Shown here piece after piece: positions 23,690 to 34,849 of a DNA stretch of 64,000 nt; the first letter of the stretch is position 1, and each line of letters opens with the position of its first letter. The notes under the pieces were generated by a model. The model worked only from the letters and a program-made list of their open reading frames with translations, did no database searches and was not told where the DNA came from. The stretch is taken from NCBI GenBank assembly GCA_033032865.1, contig JAWHQI010000068.1, positions 2,480,001 to 2,544,000 on the forward strand, in the 5' to 3' direction. This DNA comes from Dactylorhiza incarnata. Taxonomy: Eukaryota; Streptophyta; Magnoliopsida; Asparagales; Orchidaceae. The position numbers and the translations under genes were made by a program.

Positions 23690-23700
23690 AAGGTGGAGAT
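23690..23700 (+). other. E3 polypurine tract
   Basis: AAAGGTGGAGAT directly precedes the LTR start TGTTGGAACA, as in SIRE-type elements. Confidence 0.75.
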
Positions 23701-24843
23701 TGTTGGAACACGATTCTTCCCCATCCCTTTGATTTGAGAATAACAAATCCTACTTGTATTTGATCTTGTTTTCCATTGTGTTCTTAGTATGCAGGCTTGC
23801 AAAGTGATGACACTAGTAGGTGGAATTATTGGTCTGGAACAACTCAAAGCTGAAGTATGGAAATTGATCTAATGCCAGGCGTTAGAACCTAATGCTAGGC
23901 GTTAACGTGCAGCTCACTAGGATGATTATGGCAAGGAGGAAGCAGTCGTGATTTCAGGGGGAAGTTTAGGGATGATCTGACCTAACGCCAGTGTTAGCCT
24001 TAACGCCAGCATTAGGATTGCCTAAAATAAACAATTCATAAAGTGCAGAATCTCCTTCCTGTTTTAAAGATCTGAGCCATCAAAACATTACTATACTAGG
24101 TCAACGCCCGATGTTTGCTCAAGTTCTATAAATTGGATGATTTTGTCTTCTCCATGGACTGATTGATTAGAGCCCTATTCCAGCACTTCAGAAACTCTGA
24201 GAGGGCCATATTTCCAGACCAACACATCTCCCACTCAAGTTCAGAAGGTGGAATCGAAGGAGGCTTGGACCAGCACGCTAACTCAACGCGAAGAATGCAT
24301 GCTTGGACTTCAACGATCTTCAGCGATTCTTTGGTGTCTCCTTCAGATTACCTCATAGGGAGTTTTAATATTTGTATTTTGTATTTGTCCTTTTATTTTA
24401 TTATTGTAATCAGTTTGTGAATTCTCCTCGTGTTGCCGACTAGGTCTGGGTAGGACTTAGGGAGAAATTAGCCTTGTGTTGGCGACTAGGTCTAGGAAGT
24501 AGATCTTGGGGGTGCTCGAGGCCTTTCTGGGGATAGGAAGGCTAGAGCGGCTTGAGGCCGTATCTAGAGAGAGATAGGCTAAAGCCAATCGGTTCTTGAG
24601 GATACGAGTCGGTATAGAAAACAAAAAGAGATTTTACTTTATCTCCTATGATTTCTAGCGTCATAAGAAATCAAGTTTTGTAATCTTATATCTCAAGTTA
24701 ATAAAATCATGTCTCTCATTTATATTACTTGATTTCTTCTTTAAATTAATCTCTTATCTTCTCTAATATTTTTAAATATAACATAAGTTTTTAAAACCCT
24801 TATTCACCCCCCCCCCCCTCTAAGGGCGCCTCACGATCCAACA
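23701..24843 (+). repeat. E3 3' LTR, complete (1143 bp)
   Basis: Begins TGTTGGAACACG and ends GATCCAACA. The TATA box is at 24127-24133. Palindromic words lie at 23870-24115. It matches 14035-15169 along its length. Confidence 0.9.
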
Positions 24844-26790
24844 ATCATAGCATCCTTGCATAAAATAGAGACCTCGTCGTATAAATTAGGATGGGCTCTT
24901 TTATACGATGAATTTACCTTGGTGCTAGATCCCTTAGCTTATGTGCTTTGTGTGTACGCATATAAGTTAAGGTTATTTCCATAGCTTCTCTAGTAGTTAC
25001 TTTACTTATTCTAGTATACTTTTCAACTACTCGTTGCTCTTTGTTACTACTACTATAGCTTTTTCTTATCTATTGCACTCTTTATGTAGTCTGTATAGTA
25101 AAACTGCTAGAATTGATTCTTTTGATCTATACTCATGCTAGCTAACTCCACTGTCACATGCTTGATTTATATTACCCTTTTGTTGTCCTCCGCTTCCTCC
25201 TCCCGCACGGTGCCTAGGAATTGCGGGTGGAGGCAGTGAGGATCATGTTGAGCCTTATAGACTGATGGTCGGTGGACGACATAATTACAGGAGCACCAAG
25301 AAGAGCAGGCCCTTAACCAGAGAGAGGTATGTGACACGGTGGATAGACTAGGACTCAGACTTTCTGCTGCTGCTGGGGGAGCACCGATGAGCAAACTCGC
25401 CCACTACCCATTCTTCACATCTATCCTGGGCACAGCGAGGAGTTATATATTCTCGAAGGCGTTAGATGTGTTAGTTTCTGCAGTGCTACATCTTTGTTAG
25501 GAGAGATGTAAAGAAGAATCGGATAGATCGGGCTTAAGCCCTTGTTGTACTTTAGCTTATCTTATCTTTTCGCACTATGATTAGTACTCTATTTTACATG
25601 TCTTAGATTATCTCATTATGGACAAGAGTTTAATGTTATCATGTGATTGTTGTGGATTAGTATTTCTTAAAGTATCTTATAATCCTTGATGTGTGGTTGG
25701 CCAAGATAAGATGATTAGCCGATAGGATCAGCATATTGTGGAGGCGACCATTTGGAATAATGGTATCATCGCAAGACGGCGGTTCTGGGCAGTAAGACCC
25801 GGGAAGGAATGCAAAAAAAGAGGGTCTTACAGAGGGAACTTACAAGGTCTGTACGTACAGAGTTGCGTGTGTGAGTTGCATCTTGCATAAGCAAAGCATA
25901 GCATAACACCATTACAAAAACAAGACCTCATCTAATAAATTAGTATGAGCTCTTTTATACGATGAGTTTACCTTATTGCCAGATCGCTTAACTTATAAGT
26001 GTGTATGACATTCATATAAGTTAAGATTACCTTTGTAGCTGCTCTTACCTTACTTGAATTGCTACTATGCTTACTGCTTGTCATTTCTTTACCTATTTCT
26101 CTTACACTGTTTGAGTTATATATTGTACTGTTATTATAGCTCTTATTCTATAGTAGTTTATCTATAGTAGTTTATATATGTACATGCTTACTAGTTAGTT
26201 CCATGTCAACTGCTTTGTATATTGCTTGTTGTCCTCTTTCATCCTCCCGCTCGGTGCCTAGGAGTGGCGGGTGGAGGCGAGGACAAAACAACTTAGTATT
26301 TATGACTAACGACCGGATGTGACATAACAAATAGGAGTACCAGGAGTAGCAAACCCAGCACGGCCAACATGATGGGGTGGCAAGACTTCAGGAGCAGTTT
26401 TCGCGCACCACTACCATCCTACCACAGGTTAATGAGTGATTGCTTAGCTTCTACAGTTGTTGTAGTTTGAGAGAGTGTTTACTTTTGTTGGGATATGTAC
26501 CAGGTTTAAGTCCTTACTCTCATATTTATACTCATTGTTGGACATGTATCTCTTTTGATTCATATATATATATATATATATATGTCATTTTTGGACTTGT
26601 TTTATTATAATTTTACTTCTTTCCATTGCAGTTCTGGTTGATCGTTCTTGCTGGAAGGATCGGCATGTGGTGGAGACTAATCCGTGTGTTGGTGCCACCG
26701 TAAGGCGGCGGTTCTGGGCATAAGATCTGGAAACTCTCTAGTAAAGAGGAGAGGGATCCTACACCGGTCATCCTTGGTCGCGCACCAGCA
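24844..26790 (+). repeat. E4: LTR-derived sequence in two diverged tandem copies of about 1 kb
   Basis: Anchors of the first copy recur in order in the second: 24870 with 25921 (TCTTTTATACGATGA), 25197 with 26243 (CGGTGCCTAGGA..GGCGGGTGGAGGC), and 25775 with 26705 (AGGCGGCGGTTCTGGGC). The offset falls from about 1050 to about 930 bp. 25850-25910 (GGTCTGTACG..GTGTGTGAGTTGCATC) also resembles E1 at 30-100 in reverse complement, so this is probably gypsy LTR material. No coding domain was found. Confidence 0.6.
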
Positions 26791-27684
26791 GCGCAGGAAT
26801 GCATAGCCTCGCAGCCAGCCGGCCATGACCGGGTGCCCTCAGCACGCGGTCGTAAGTCCTCGCAGTTGGCCTCTTAGTCAGCCGCCTTTAGCTTCATGCT
26901 CTCCCAGCCGGCTGGAGCTCCTTACCGGCCAGATTCCGCCAGCGGTCGGCTTCCTCATCACCGATCGGTCCCCCATCGCCAAACGGACTCTCGGTCATCG
27001 CCGCTGTCTGATCATCCCTGCGCAATCTCCACCCTCCGGTAAATGGGTAACCACTCGCATAACCATCGGTATAACCACCTATTATGGGGGTGTGAATATC
27101 CGAAAATATATTAGTTTGCGTATTGAAAAATACTTAAATAATACACGTCCTAAAACTATATGGAATCAGCTTGCAAATAACAATTATGGTGGTTACGACT
27201 TCTGAATAACCGCATAACAACAGTAACCCCTCTGGGGCCTATAAATAGGACCCCAAGGCCCTCCTTCATTCCCATCCTTTTTTCCTCTGACTTCTCTTAC
27301 ATGCAAGTGAGTTCCTTGAGGTTTTCAACGCCATCGAAGATGCCCTTGAAGATTCTTTAAGCACTTCAAAGACTGCTCAAAGATCTCCATCCTCCTCCAA
27401 GCTTCCTTCTGAGCACAGAAAGCTCGGCGATCATCACCTTCAAGTCAACGGCAATCTACGCGCTTCAGACACCACCACAAAATTGCGAAGATATACATAG
27501 ATTCGGAACGCGCCACTCGATATCCCAAGCGCTAGGGGAAGGCCGTCTGGACTAAGAAGAAGACTTAGTTCCAAGATTGGTGGTCTGTCGCCCTCCAAAC
27601 GCCTCTCTCTCTCTCTCACAAGTTGTAATGAGGAGCGGTCTATCGAGCTTGATTTATCTTCAACGCCCTGTAAAGAAACAATAG
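26791..27684 (+). repeat. LTR-like promoter segment with TATA box
   Basis: GC-rich at 26760-27010, then AT-rich, then GGGGCCTATAAATAGGACCCC, with a TATAAATA box at 27240-27247 inside a GC-rich palindrome. A CT-rich leader follows, and the segment ends GTAAAGAAACA before repeat X. The layout resembles U3-R-U5, but the left boundary is not clear. Short frames here show no family. Confidence 0.45.
27240..27247 (+). promoter_or_regulatory. TATA box in LTR-like segment
   Basis: TATAAATA within CCTATAAATAGG; very similar boxes occur in E8 (minus strand, 42640-42648) and E12 (61174-61180). Confidence 0.55.
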
Positions 27685-28085
27685 GTAGTGAAGTTAGGTC
27701 GACATCAAACCGACCATGTGGTATTTTGGATCAGGGAGGAGTAAAGTGCACCCCCTGCACTTTACGGTAAAGTGCGCACATCCAATGGTCCGCATTGGAT
27801 GCCCGCACACTTACCAAAGCAAGCTGTGATGTGCTCGCTTTAAGATGTGTGCGGGCATCCACCTGAGCGGTTGAAAGCCTGACTTTACTGTAAACTGCAT
27901 GGGTGCACTTCACTCCCCCCAAATCCGGGTTTTTTTACCTCTTTCCGGGGTTTTCCATGATAAAAAGTTTTATTGCTAGCCGCCTTAATTCTCTATGAAT
28001 GCCTGCACGCTCGACCGCTCCGGGGCTAAGACGATCCATTTTAGACCGATTTTAGGAGCCTCGAGAAGGCCACAATATATATAAT
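27685..28085. repeat. Repeat X, copy 1 (about 400 bp, uninterrupted)
   Basis: Begins ATAGGTAGTGAAGTTAGGTCG and ends near GAGAAGGCCACAATATATA. The same text stands at 48900-49160 plus 59183-59310, where E10 splits it. The intact ACCTCTTTCC at 27937-27946 is the pre-insertion form of the E10 target. Contains the hairpin listed next. Identity unknown: it could be the internal part of a small retroelement or a DNA element ending in AT-rich DNA. Confidence 0.7.
27734..27920. repeat. Long multi-level hairpin in repeat X, copy 1
   Basis: The left arm GAGTAAAGTGCACCC..ACTTTACGGTAAAGTGCG and a right arm of the same text in reverse complement enclose about 80 bp. Inside the arms ACTTTACGGTAAAGT is itself a palindrome. 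It looks like a MITE with terminal inverted repeats of about 50 bp, but both copies sit at the same place in X, so it may be part of X. Confidence 0.7.
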
Positions 28086-28674
28086 AGTGAATAAACAATA
28101 AAAAATCATTATCTAATTTATAAAAAAATAATAATTTAATTTATTGTTTAATTAATAAATATATGTAATGTCCACATGAGCATCACATGAGTGCCTCATC
28201 ATAGCCAATGATGCAAAATCCGTTACAAAAGATAATGGAAAGTTAAGTGAGACTAATTTTAAAAAAAAAATTGAAATTTTAGAGATTTATTTTAAACAAA
28301 TGAAATTTTAGGGGTTACGAGTTTACCCATAAAATAAAGCTAGGCAACGATTGTGACCATCTCAGCAAGCCAGTTCCAACAAACAAAATTTCACGCAAAT
28401 TCGAGCTCATTTGACCCCTAATAGGCGCCGAAAGGTCTCACGGGGATACCGGCCCGAACCAGACTAGCTCGGGACCAACCCGATCCAGTCTGGCCAACCG
28501 AGCGTTAGGGCTCAAGCCCTAGGGCTCAGTCACATAAGTGGTGGAGGGCTCCGCCACTTCCCCTCATTTCGGTGGCGGTATGGCCACCAGAAAGCCTCGA
28601 GTGGGGGATCCCCGGGCTCTTGGGAACTCTCTGGTAAAGAAGAGAGGGATCTTACACCGGTCGCCCTTGGTCCC
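28086..28674. other. AT-rich stretch then LTR-like debris, unassigned
   Basis: 28086-28340 is AT-rich, with no frame and no clear repeat ends. 28345-28674 is GC-richer and ends with GGAACTCTCTGGTAAAGAAG..CTTACACCGGTC, which also occurs at 26735-26775 in E4, so E5 inserted into E4-type sequence. GTCCC at 28670-28674 would be the target duplication. Confidence 0.45.
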
Positions 28675-28739
28675 TGTAACACCCTAGTTTTTTGCTAAGC
28701 GCGGAAGTAGGTTTTCCTAAGGAGGAGGGCAAGGCGTTC

Positions 28740-29010
28740 GTAGCTGGGAGCTAGCGCTGGCGCTGACGCAAGCGCTAGCGCAGGTGTTAGCTATTCCATT
28801 GTGTAAGGCTCTCATTTCGACGGTGTTCGTCAAGTTGAATTCGTCAAGGTGGATTCGTCGAACGGAATTCGCCGAAGAGCTACCATAGGCGGTAGCGCTA
28901 GCGCTAGGAGGTAGCGTTTCATCGGGTAATGAAGTTCCGTCGGGAGGTTGAGTTGTTCTTCGTCGAGGGGTTTTCGTCGAGTGGCTAGCGTGGGCAGTAG
29001 CGCTAGCGCC
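28740..29010. repeat. Mixed CTAGCGC and TTCGTCGA palindromic words in the E5 5' LTR
   Basis: Contains GCTAGCGCTGGCGC, AGCGCTAGCGC (28767 and 28893 regions), GTAGCGCTAGCGCC near 28996, TTCGTCGAAC at 28854, TTCGTCGAGG near 28956 and TTCGTCGAGT near 28973. It combines the word set of the SIRE-like LTRs (E3, E7) with that of E2. Confidence 0.85.
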
Positions 29011-29099
29011 GACGCTAGCCCTTAGAGCCAGTTCTGTAATTGGCATTTGTTGGACGTCCGATCTTCTTAGATCATGATCCTAAGGTTCATATAAGTGCG

Positions 29100-29106
29100 T
29101 CCTAAG
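29100..29106 (+). promoter_or_regulatory. TATA-like box of E5 5' LTR
   Basis: TATAAGT in GGTTCATATAAGTGCG, about 90 bp downstream of the palindrome cluster. Confidence 0.5.
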
Positions 29107-30769
29107 GCTCTAATTAGGGCAGAGAAGTTCTATTCTCATATCAGCAAGTCTTTTGGTGCTTTTGGAGGCTAAGGAAAGGAGTAGGGTTTGGAGGAAGAAG
29201 AAGGTTAGATCCGCCATTGTTGGAGCACCGGAGCTCCGTTCGCAGATCCGAGACCATATCCGTGGATATGACTAGAAGGCGCTTCTTTCTATCCATGCCT
29301 TTCAACCGATCCATGGCGAGGAAGAGAACTCTTTGGGTAACGACATCTCTCCTCCTGGTTTTAGGATGTGTGCATGGCATCTTTGCTTTTACCTTCTCTT
29401 TTCTGAAATTTATGGCACCGGATCTCTCAAATGAGAGGGGTTCGGGTCGCCTTGGTTCAAGAAGAATCATTGGGTTGATTGAGTCCGTCCCTGACATGAT
29501 TTTGCACTAGAGATCTGCTCCGTTAGTAGATTAGGCATTGTAGGTGAAGCCGAAGTTGTGACCGGCTGTCCGATTCGGTGATGTTGCTTAACGTGCATTT
29601 TAGGGATTTTGCTAGAAATCCGATGACGGCGAAAACGTCGTAGGTGTTTCCTTTATGTTTCGTGTGAGAACGAACGGTGGTTTGGAAAGGGTAACTTGCA
29701 TGTGTGATGAATGGCTTGTGAAGCCGCTTGTATGTGGAGGTGTCTCTTTGTCTTTGTGGTTGGCTGGCTAGCCTGTGAATGTTTTGATTCATGTGGGGAG
29801 AGTGTCCCGGAAAGAAAAGTTCCCTTTTGGGCTAACTGACGAGAACAAGTATGCTGATGCGCCCGTTGGCAAGATGAGCCATGTAAGGGGTGAGTTCTTA
29901 GTGGAGTTCTTGGCTTTGGCTTAGTGATTGTGGCGAGAACAAGTATGCTGATGCGCCCGGTGGCGAGATGATCCAAGTAAGGGGTGAGGTCTCAGTGGAG
30001 TTCTTGTCCTTGGGCTTGCATGCCCATGGGGAAATGGTAAGTACCCTTTGTTTATTGTCAATTGATGATGTGTGTTGATGTGTTAGAAGCATACATGCCA
30101 TATGGTGTCTTGGGTGAAACCCAAGTTTGCATTCATGCTGCATTGCTAGGCCCCTTACTTTTACTGCTCAACATAGAAACGTGGATGAAGATTGTGACAC
30201 TCATGACTGTCGTTTTTATGTTATTACTGTTTATTACATTTGCATACGAAATGCTGACTTGCAGGGTGATGTAGTTCCCCGGGATTCGTTAGGACGGCCG
30301 GGAGGAGGGGTGTTGTTACACTATTGTTGGTCAGCCAAAGCTGACCCTCGTTATACCACTCTTTGTGATTTGGATGCAGGGCAAGGATCGCAGGCTAGAC
30401 CTAGCTCACCGGCCAAAAAGGCCTAAGCTTCATGAAGTTCATTTTTCTTGCTTTCTTGTTTGACTATGATGTCTTTACTTGTTCCAGCTTGCCTGTCGAG
30501 ATAGCTTAGGAGTGTGATGATCTTTTGTACATTTTATATGCCCTGTTTGTTTGACTTGAGTTTGGGTTTTGTAAGGCCTTAAGGCCATGGTACTCTTATG
30601 TAGATGTGGACAACTTCTGTGGTTTATTTAATGTTTTCGCTGTGTTGGTTCTGAGTTTTGAGATGGTTAGATCTATATCACTTTTTAATACTAAAGCTGT
30701 GCGGATTATATGTTGTGGGGTCCCGGACGGACCTATACTATATAGTCATTGCAGGGGAGGTGTTACAAT

Positions 30770-30790
30770 TTCGTATCAGAGCTAGGTTAA
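30770..30790 (+). other. E5 primer binding site (initiator tRNA-Met type)
   Basis: TTCGTATCAGAGCTAGGTT follows the LTR end by two bases; it matches TGGTATCAGAGC except for one base. Confidence 0.75.
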
Positions 30791-30946
30791 CGTTCTTATT
30801 GAGGTTTAGCGTGTTCGGAGCGCGTTAAGGAGTTGTCCACCTCGGAGTATCTTGCGGGACCATGAGTGTCTTTGCGATTTAGTCTTGTGAATAGAGTTTG
30901 ATTCGTGTTTCCTTGCCTATGCTAGGATGATGGTGACGATGGGGGA

Positions 30947-32038
30947 ATGTCGAGACGAAAAGAGGAGCCATCGGCAAGCAGTGCCACGACCCCAGCCCTT
31001 ATGAATATTGGTGTGTCCCTGGCAGACTTCTGTCGTATGCTAGCGGAGGCGATGGTGGCGGCTCAAGCTGTGTCCATGCCACAGATTGCGACGCCTGTCA
31101 TGCAGGCTGCGACGCATGTTACTCTGGGTACTGAGACACCGAAGGTGAGAGTAAGGCAGGTAGAGCTGTTAGCCTAGAGTGCGGTTGGGCAAGGAGATCG
31201 TCAGATAAAGTACTATCTGAGTTTCCATCCTCCGATGTTCAAATGATTTGGCACTCCGACGGAAGCCGAGGATTGGTTGGCGAGAATTCAGGAACTCCTA
31301 AAAGCAGCAGAGACCCTAGAGGACAAGCAGTCCCAGTTTGCAGTGTTTATGTTAGAAGGAGATGCCAAGCTGTGGTGGGTTAATCATAGCGGTCGTCATT
31401 TCTCTGGACGTGCCCCGTTCATGGAAGAGTTTGGGAATGCCTTCCTGAAGGAGATGCCAAGCTGTGGTGGGTTAGCCCTTTAGCGGTAGTTCTTGCACTT
31501 GGTGCAGTGCGAGAAGACGGTAGACGAGTACTTGCAGGTGTTTACTCGGTTGCGTCGTTTCGCGGGAACGATAATGGCAGACGACGAGGAGAGGAATAAT
31601 CTCTTCTATCAGGGTCTGGGAGAGAATTTAAGGCAACCTCTGATAGCCTTAAAGAATGCGAGGTTCAATGAGTTAGTTGAAGCTACTCAAACTTTGGAGA
31701 AAGATATGGAGCGAACCCAGCATCGCAAGGTCTTGGCGGCAAAGCATGGAGAAAGTAAGCCATCTCAGTCTCAGGGGAAGTCTGAGAAAAGTTGGTGGAA
31801 GAAAAAGCCTCATCCTTTTAGGACTGGCGAGAGGAGCAGTGCGGCTTCTGGAGAGTTCCATTCCAAGGGACCAGTGACGTGCTGGAAGTGTGGCAAGGTG
31901 GGTCACATAGCTCGGTTCTATTTCGAGAGTGGAGTTGAGCCAGAGCAGAGGCAAGAGCAGTCGGTGCGTTCCGGTCCTAGTGTTGGGGAGAAAGGGAAAG
32001 CGGCGGAGTCCAGTGCTTCTCATTTCCCTCCTGTGTAG
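30947..32038 (+). pseudogene. E5 Gag (Retrotrans_gag with damaged CCHC knuckle)
   Basis: One frame with several stops (after VELLA at 31177, at MFK stop FGTP near 31245, and before MHLVQCEKT near 31480). It shows the gypsy Gag core: EDWLARIQELL, GDAKLWWVNH, KTVDEYLQVFTRLRRFA, GLGENLRQPLIAL. The knuckle reads CWKCGKVGHIARFY, with the last Cys replaced by Tyr (near 31920), consistent with a TGT-to-TAT change. A duplicated GGAGATGCCAAGCTGTGGTGGGTTA text (31360 and 31450) has disturbed the middle. Gag would form the particle and bind element RNA. Confidence 0.85.
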
Positions 32039-32136
32039 CCTAGAGCGTGCAACCTCGAGCAGCAGGAAGCGATTCGTGAACCTGACGTGGTGACAGGTAC
32101 GAAAGTGTAGAGTTTCGTTTAATAGTTTTAATCTAT

Positions 32137-32890
32137 TTGCGACCTTTCATATTCATTATACGCGTGTTAGGCTTCGTGCTAGTTTCTGGCTACCCCTCTA
32201 GAGTGTTATTCGACACGGGAGCATCACACACTTTTCTCGCGGAAAGCTTTATTCAGAGGAGTGCGGTTGAGACTGTTGTGGCAGAGGCGGGGATTAGTGT
32301 GTGCATGCCGAATGGGTCTTTCATGACCACTGGAAGGAAAGGACGCATTGTGATGAGGATTTGCGAGTGTGATTTCGAGTTGGTAGCAGCGATCTTACCA
32401 CTAGCCGAATTAGACTTCATCCTGGGGTTAGACTGGCTTGCAGAGTAGCGAGCTAGTATTGACTGCCTGTGGAAGGTGGTGACCTTAAGGAGTGAAGGAA
32501 GAGCGGAGGCCAAGTTCGAGGGCCTGTGCGGAGTGGCATGCTCCATGATTTCTGCCGTGCAAATGGTGCGTGCGGTGAATCGAGGGGGTGAGTCATTTGT
32601 AGCTTTGTTGGAGACTCACTCCACAAATCTGGAGATTGGAGAGGTTCCAATGGTGGAGGAATTCGAGGATGTGTTCCCTGAGGAGCTTCCGGGAGCGCCT
32701 CCTCAGCGTGAAATCGACTTTTCGATCGAGTCTGTTCCAGGTGCGAGGCCGGTGTTGCGTCCTCCGTTTAGGATGGCACCAAAGGAACTGGCTGAGCAAA
32801 AGGTGCAGTTGCAAGAGCTACTTGAGCAGGGGTACATTAGGCCCAGCACCTCACCATGGAGTGCGCTAGTGTTCTTCCTAGTGGGACCGA
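32137..32890 (+). pseudogene. E5 aspartic protease and N-terminal piece of reverse transcriptase
   Basis: In a new frame relative to gag. VLFDTGASHTFLAE is the protease active site (DTG), and LDFILGLDWLAE is the conserved end of the domain; a TAG stop follows. The second piece has VEEFEDVFPEELPGAPPQREIDFSIE and LLEQGYIRPSTSPWSA, the first blocks of gypsy reverse transcriptase. Right after SPWSALVFF the text jumps to RNase H-linker sequence. The blocks with the palm aspartates, including the YxDD box, are gone. Confidence 0.85.
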
Positions 32891-33373
32891 AGTATTTCAG
32901 ATTTTCAACGACGCGTCAGGTTGCGGTTTGGGTTGCGTGCTGGTGCAGCATGGCAACGTGATAGCTTATGGGTTAAGGAAGCTAAAGCCTCATGAAAGAA
33001 ATTACCCATCCACGAGTTAGAGTTGGCGGCAGTGATTTTTTCATTGAAGTTGTGGTGGCACTACGTGTACGGTGCGAAGGTTGAAATCTTTACGGACCAC
33101 TAAAGCTTGCGGTATCTTCTTGATCAGAAGGATCTTAATATGAGGCAGCGTAGGTGGGTTGAGTTCCTTGGGAATTATGATGTAGCGATTCAGTATACGC
33201 CAGGCAAGGACAATGTGGTTGCTGACGCCTTGAGTAGAAAGTATTCCGGGCAGGGAAATTGGATTGAAGCTCATGACGAGCGTTTGGTGCGAGAGTTCGA
33301 GTCTCTTGGCATTGTGTGTGTGGCTAAGTCAGTCCAACGCAGCTCGGATGAACTAGATCGAGATGCAGTGTGA
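32891..33373 (+). pseudogene. E5 RNase H
   Basis: Reads FNDASGCGLGCVLVQHGNVIAYGLRKLKPHE, then after a one-base frame change ELELAAVIFSLKLWWHYVYG, a stop in TDH-stop-SLRYLL, then [31 protein letters not shown]. This is the normal order of the gypsy RNase H domain. It follows the deletion junction near 32885. Confidence 0.82.
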
Positions 33374-34790
33374 TCTAGTAGATCGAATTTGAGAGGCAAC
33401 CAGTGCAGATGAGGAGTGTCAGCAATTGGCGTTGGAAGCTCAGCAAAGTGAAGGCAGTGCTTGGGAGATGGTCGGTGGACTTTTAAATAGAAATGAAAGG
33501 GTGTGTGTCCCTCATTTTGTCAAGCTCCGTGAGGAGTTGATGTTTGAGGCTCTTTTCACGAAGTACTCTATTCATCCAGGAAGTACAAAAATGTACTTAG
33601 ATTTGAAGAAATCCATTTGGTGTCCTGGGATGAAGCGGGATGTAGCTTTGTATGTCAGCCGGTGTCAGATGTGCGCCTTAGTGAAGGCTGAATGCCAAAG
33701 GCTGGCTGGATTCTTGAAACCTCTTCCTATCCCCGAGTGGAAATTCGACGACATCTCCATGGATTTTGTGCATAGTTTGCCTTGATCGCGGCAAGGTAAC
33801 GATGCGATTTGGGTGATTGTGGATCGCCTGACCAAGGTAGCCCACTTCATCCCAAATCGGAAGGACGATAGCGTGGAGAAGCTCGTGGAGCTTTATGTTC
33901 GAAACATTGTACAGTTGCACGGAATTCCAAAGAGCATCATTAGTGATCGCGATGGACGATTCAAGTCCAAGGACTGGAAGTTAGTGCAGCGAAGTTTGGG
34001 CACAAAATTGAAATTTAGTACCGCGTTTCATCCGCAGACCGATGGTCAAACGGAGAGAATGAATCGTACGTTGGAGGACATGTTAAGGATGTGTGCTCTC
34101 GATTTCGGTAAGAGTTGGGAAGACCACCTCTTCATGGTGGAGTTTGCCTACAATAATAGTTTCCAGGCGAGCATCAAAATGGCACCAAATAAGGCTTTGT
34201 ATGGAAGGAGATGTCGAATGTCAATGTCTTGGATAGAGGCGGGAGACACCCAGCTGTTAGGAAAAGAAGTGGTGGCAGACACTTGTGAGTTGGTGCGAAC
34301 GATCCAGGAGTGCATGAAGGTTGCTCAGGATCGTCAGGCAAAGTATTTTAATGCGCATCACAGAAATGTGGAATTTGCGGTAGGCGACATGGTCTACTTG
34401 AAGATCAAGCCGTTCAAAGGCGTTTCGCGAATTCGGCGACTCAAGAAATTGAGTCCGAGATACTTGGGTTCGTTTGAGGTTACGGAGCGCATAGGCGAAG
34501 TGGCCAATCGGTTGGCATTGTCCATAGAACTAAGCGGATTGCATGATGTATTTCATGTTTCGGTACTGAGGAAAGCATTGGGGGAGCCGGAAGATGTTGA
34601 GTCTTCGACAGTTCCCATAACCGAAGATCTGAGGACGATAGTTCATCCAGTTTACGTAGAGAATTTTGAAGTCCGGCGGTTGCGGAACAAAGAGATCAAG
34701 CTGGTCAAAGTGCGTTGGGATAATTGCAGATGAGACGAGTTCTCGTGGGAGCGGGAGCAAGCGATGCGGGATGACTTTCCGGAACTGTTC
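33374..34790 (+). pseudogene. E5 integrase with C-terminal chromodomain
   Basis: 33426-33785 holds the zinc-binding region (YSIHPGSTKMYLDLKKSIWCPGMK, CQMC). After a TGA in LP-stop-SRQGND (33783-33785, CGA-to-TGA type) the core follows: VIVDRLTKVAHF, IISDRDGRF, TAFHPQTDGQTERMNRTLED with the D, D and E catalytic residues, then FAYNNSFQASIKMAPNKALYGRRC and the GPY/F-like LSPRYLGSFEVTERIG. 34640-34790 shows FEVRRLRNKEIKLVKVRW and, past a stop, FSWEREQAMRDDFPELF, a chromodomain that in chromoviruses directs insertion to heterochromatin. Confidence 0.88.
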
Positions 34791-34849
34791 GTTTCAGGTA
34801 TGTGTGTTATTTGTGCTTTCGGTAAAGTCGTAAATTTCGAGGACAAAAT

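Larger units (their letters stand above)
16670..23700 (+). other. E3 internal region without pol, AT-rich
   Basis: No protease, integrase or reverse-transcriptase motif is visible in any frame between gag and the 3' LTR. Apart from the MITE and solo LTR listed separately, the sequence is AT-rich, with short reading frames of no recognisable family. 18120-18330 and 20048-20300 hold slightly GC-richer text; in the latter a small frame appears only because it crosses the solo-LTR boundary. A palindromic GTTAACGCCAGGCGTTAG word like those in the LTR occurs at 21733-21750. Confidence 0.65.
14035..24843 (+). mobile_element. E3: non-autonomous SIRE-like copia element with gag only
   Basis: Two LTRs (14035-15169, lacking its first 23 or so bases, and 23701-24843) enclose a tRNA-Met-type primer site, one intact gag-like frame and several kilobases of AT-rich DNA without pol. 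The two LTRs differ at roughly one site in 15-20 by eye, so the insertion is not recent. Two younger insertions lie inside: a Harbinger-like MITE and a solo LTR. The left end was interrupted by E2. The LTR family is shared with E7. Confidence 0.82.
28675..30767 (+). repeat. E5 5' LTR (about 2.1 kb)
   Basis: Starts TGTAACACCC and ends GGTGTTACA, perfect TGTAACA/TGTTACA ends, immediately followed by a primer site. A TATAAGT box is at 29100-29106, about 90 bp after a CTAGCGC/TTCGTCGA word cluster. A 97-codon frame at 29217-29510 with one hydrophobic stretch shows no family and is not called. 29930-30060 partly duplicates 29835-29935 (AACAAGTATGCTGATGCGCCC). Confidence 0.75.

Noticed and set aside
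26825..27205. 126-codon frame in the GC-rich LTR-like segment
   Set aside because: It ends 35 bp before the TATA box, so it lies upstream of the likely transcription start, and no family is visible.
29217..29510. 97-codon frame with one hydrophobic segment in the E5 left LTR
   Set aside because: No family, no second copy to test conservation, and it lies in a transcribed LTR leader. One hydrophobic run is not enough.
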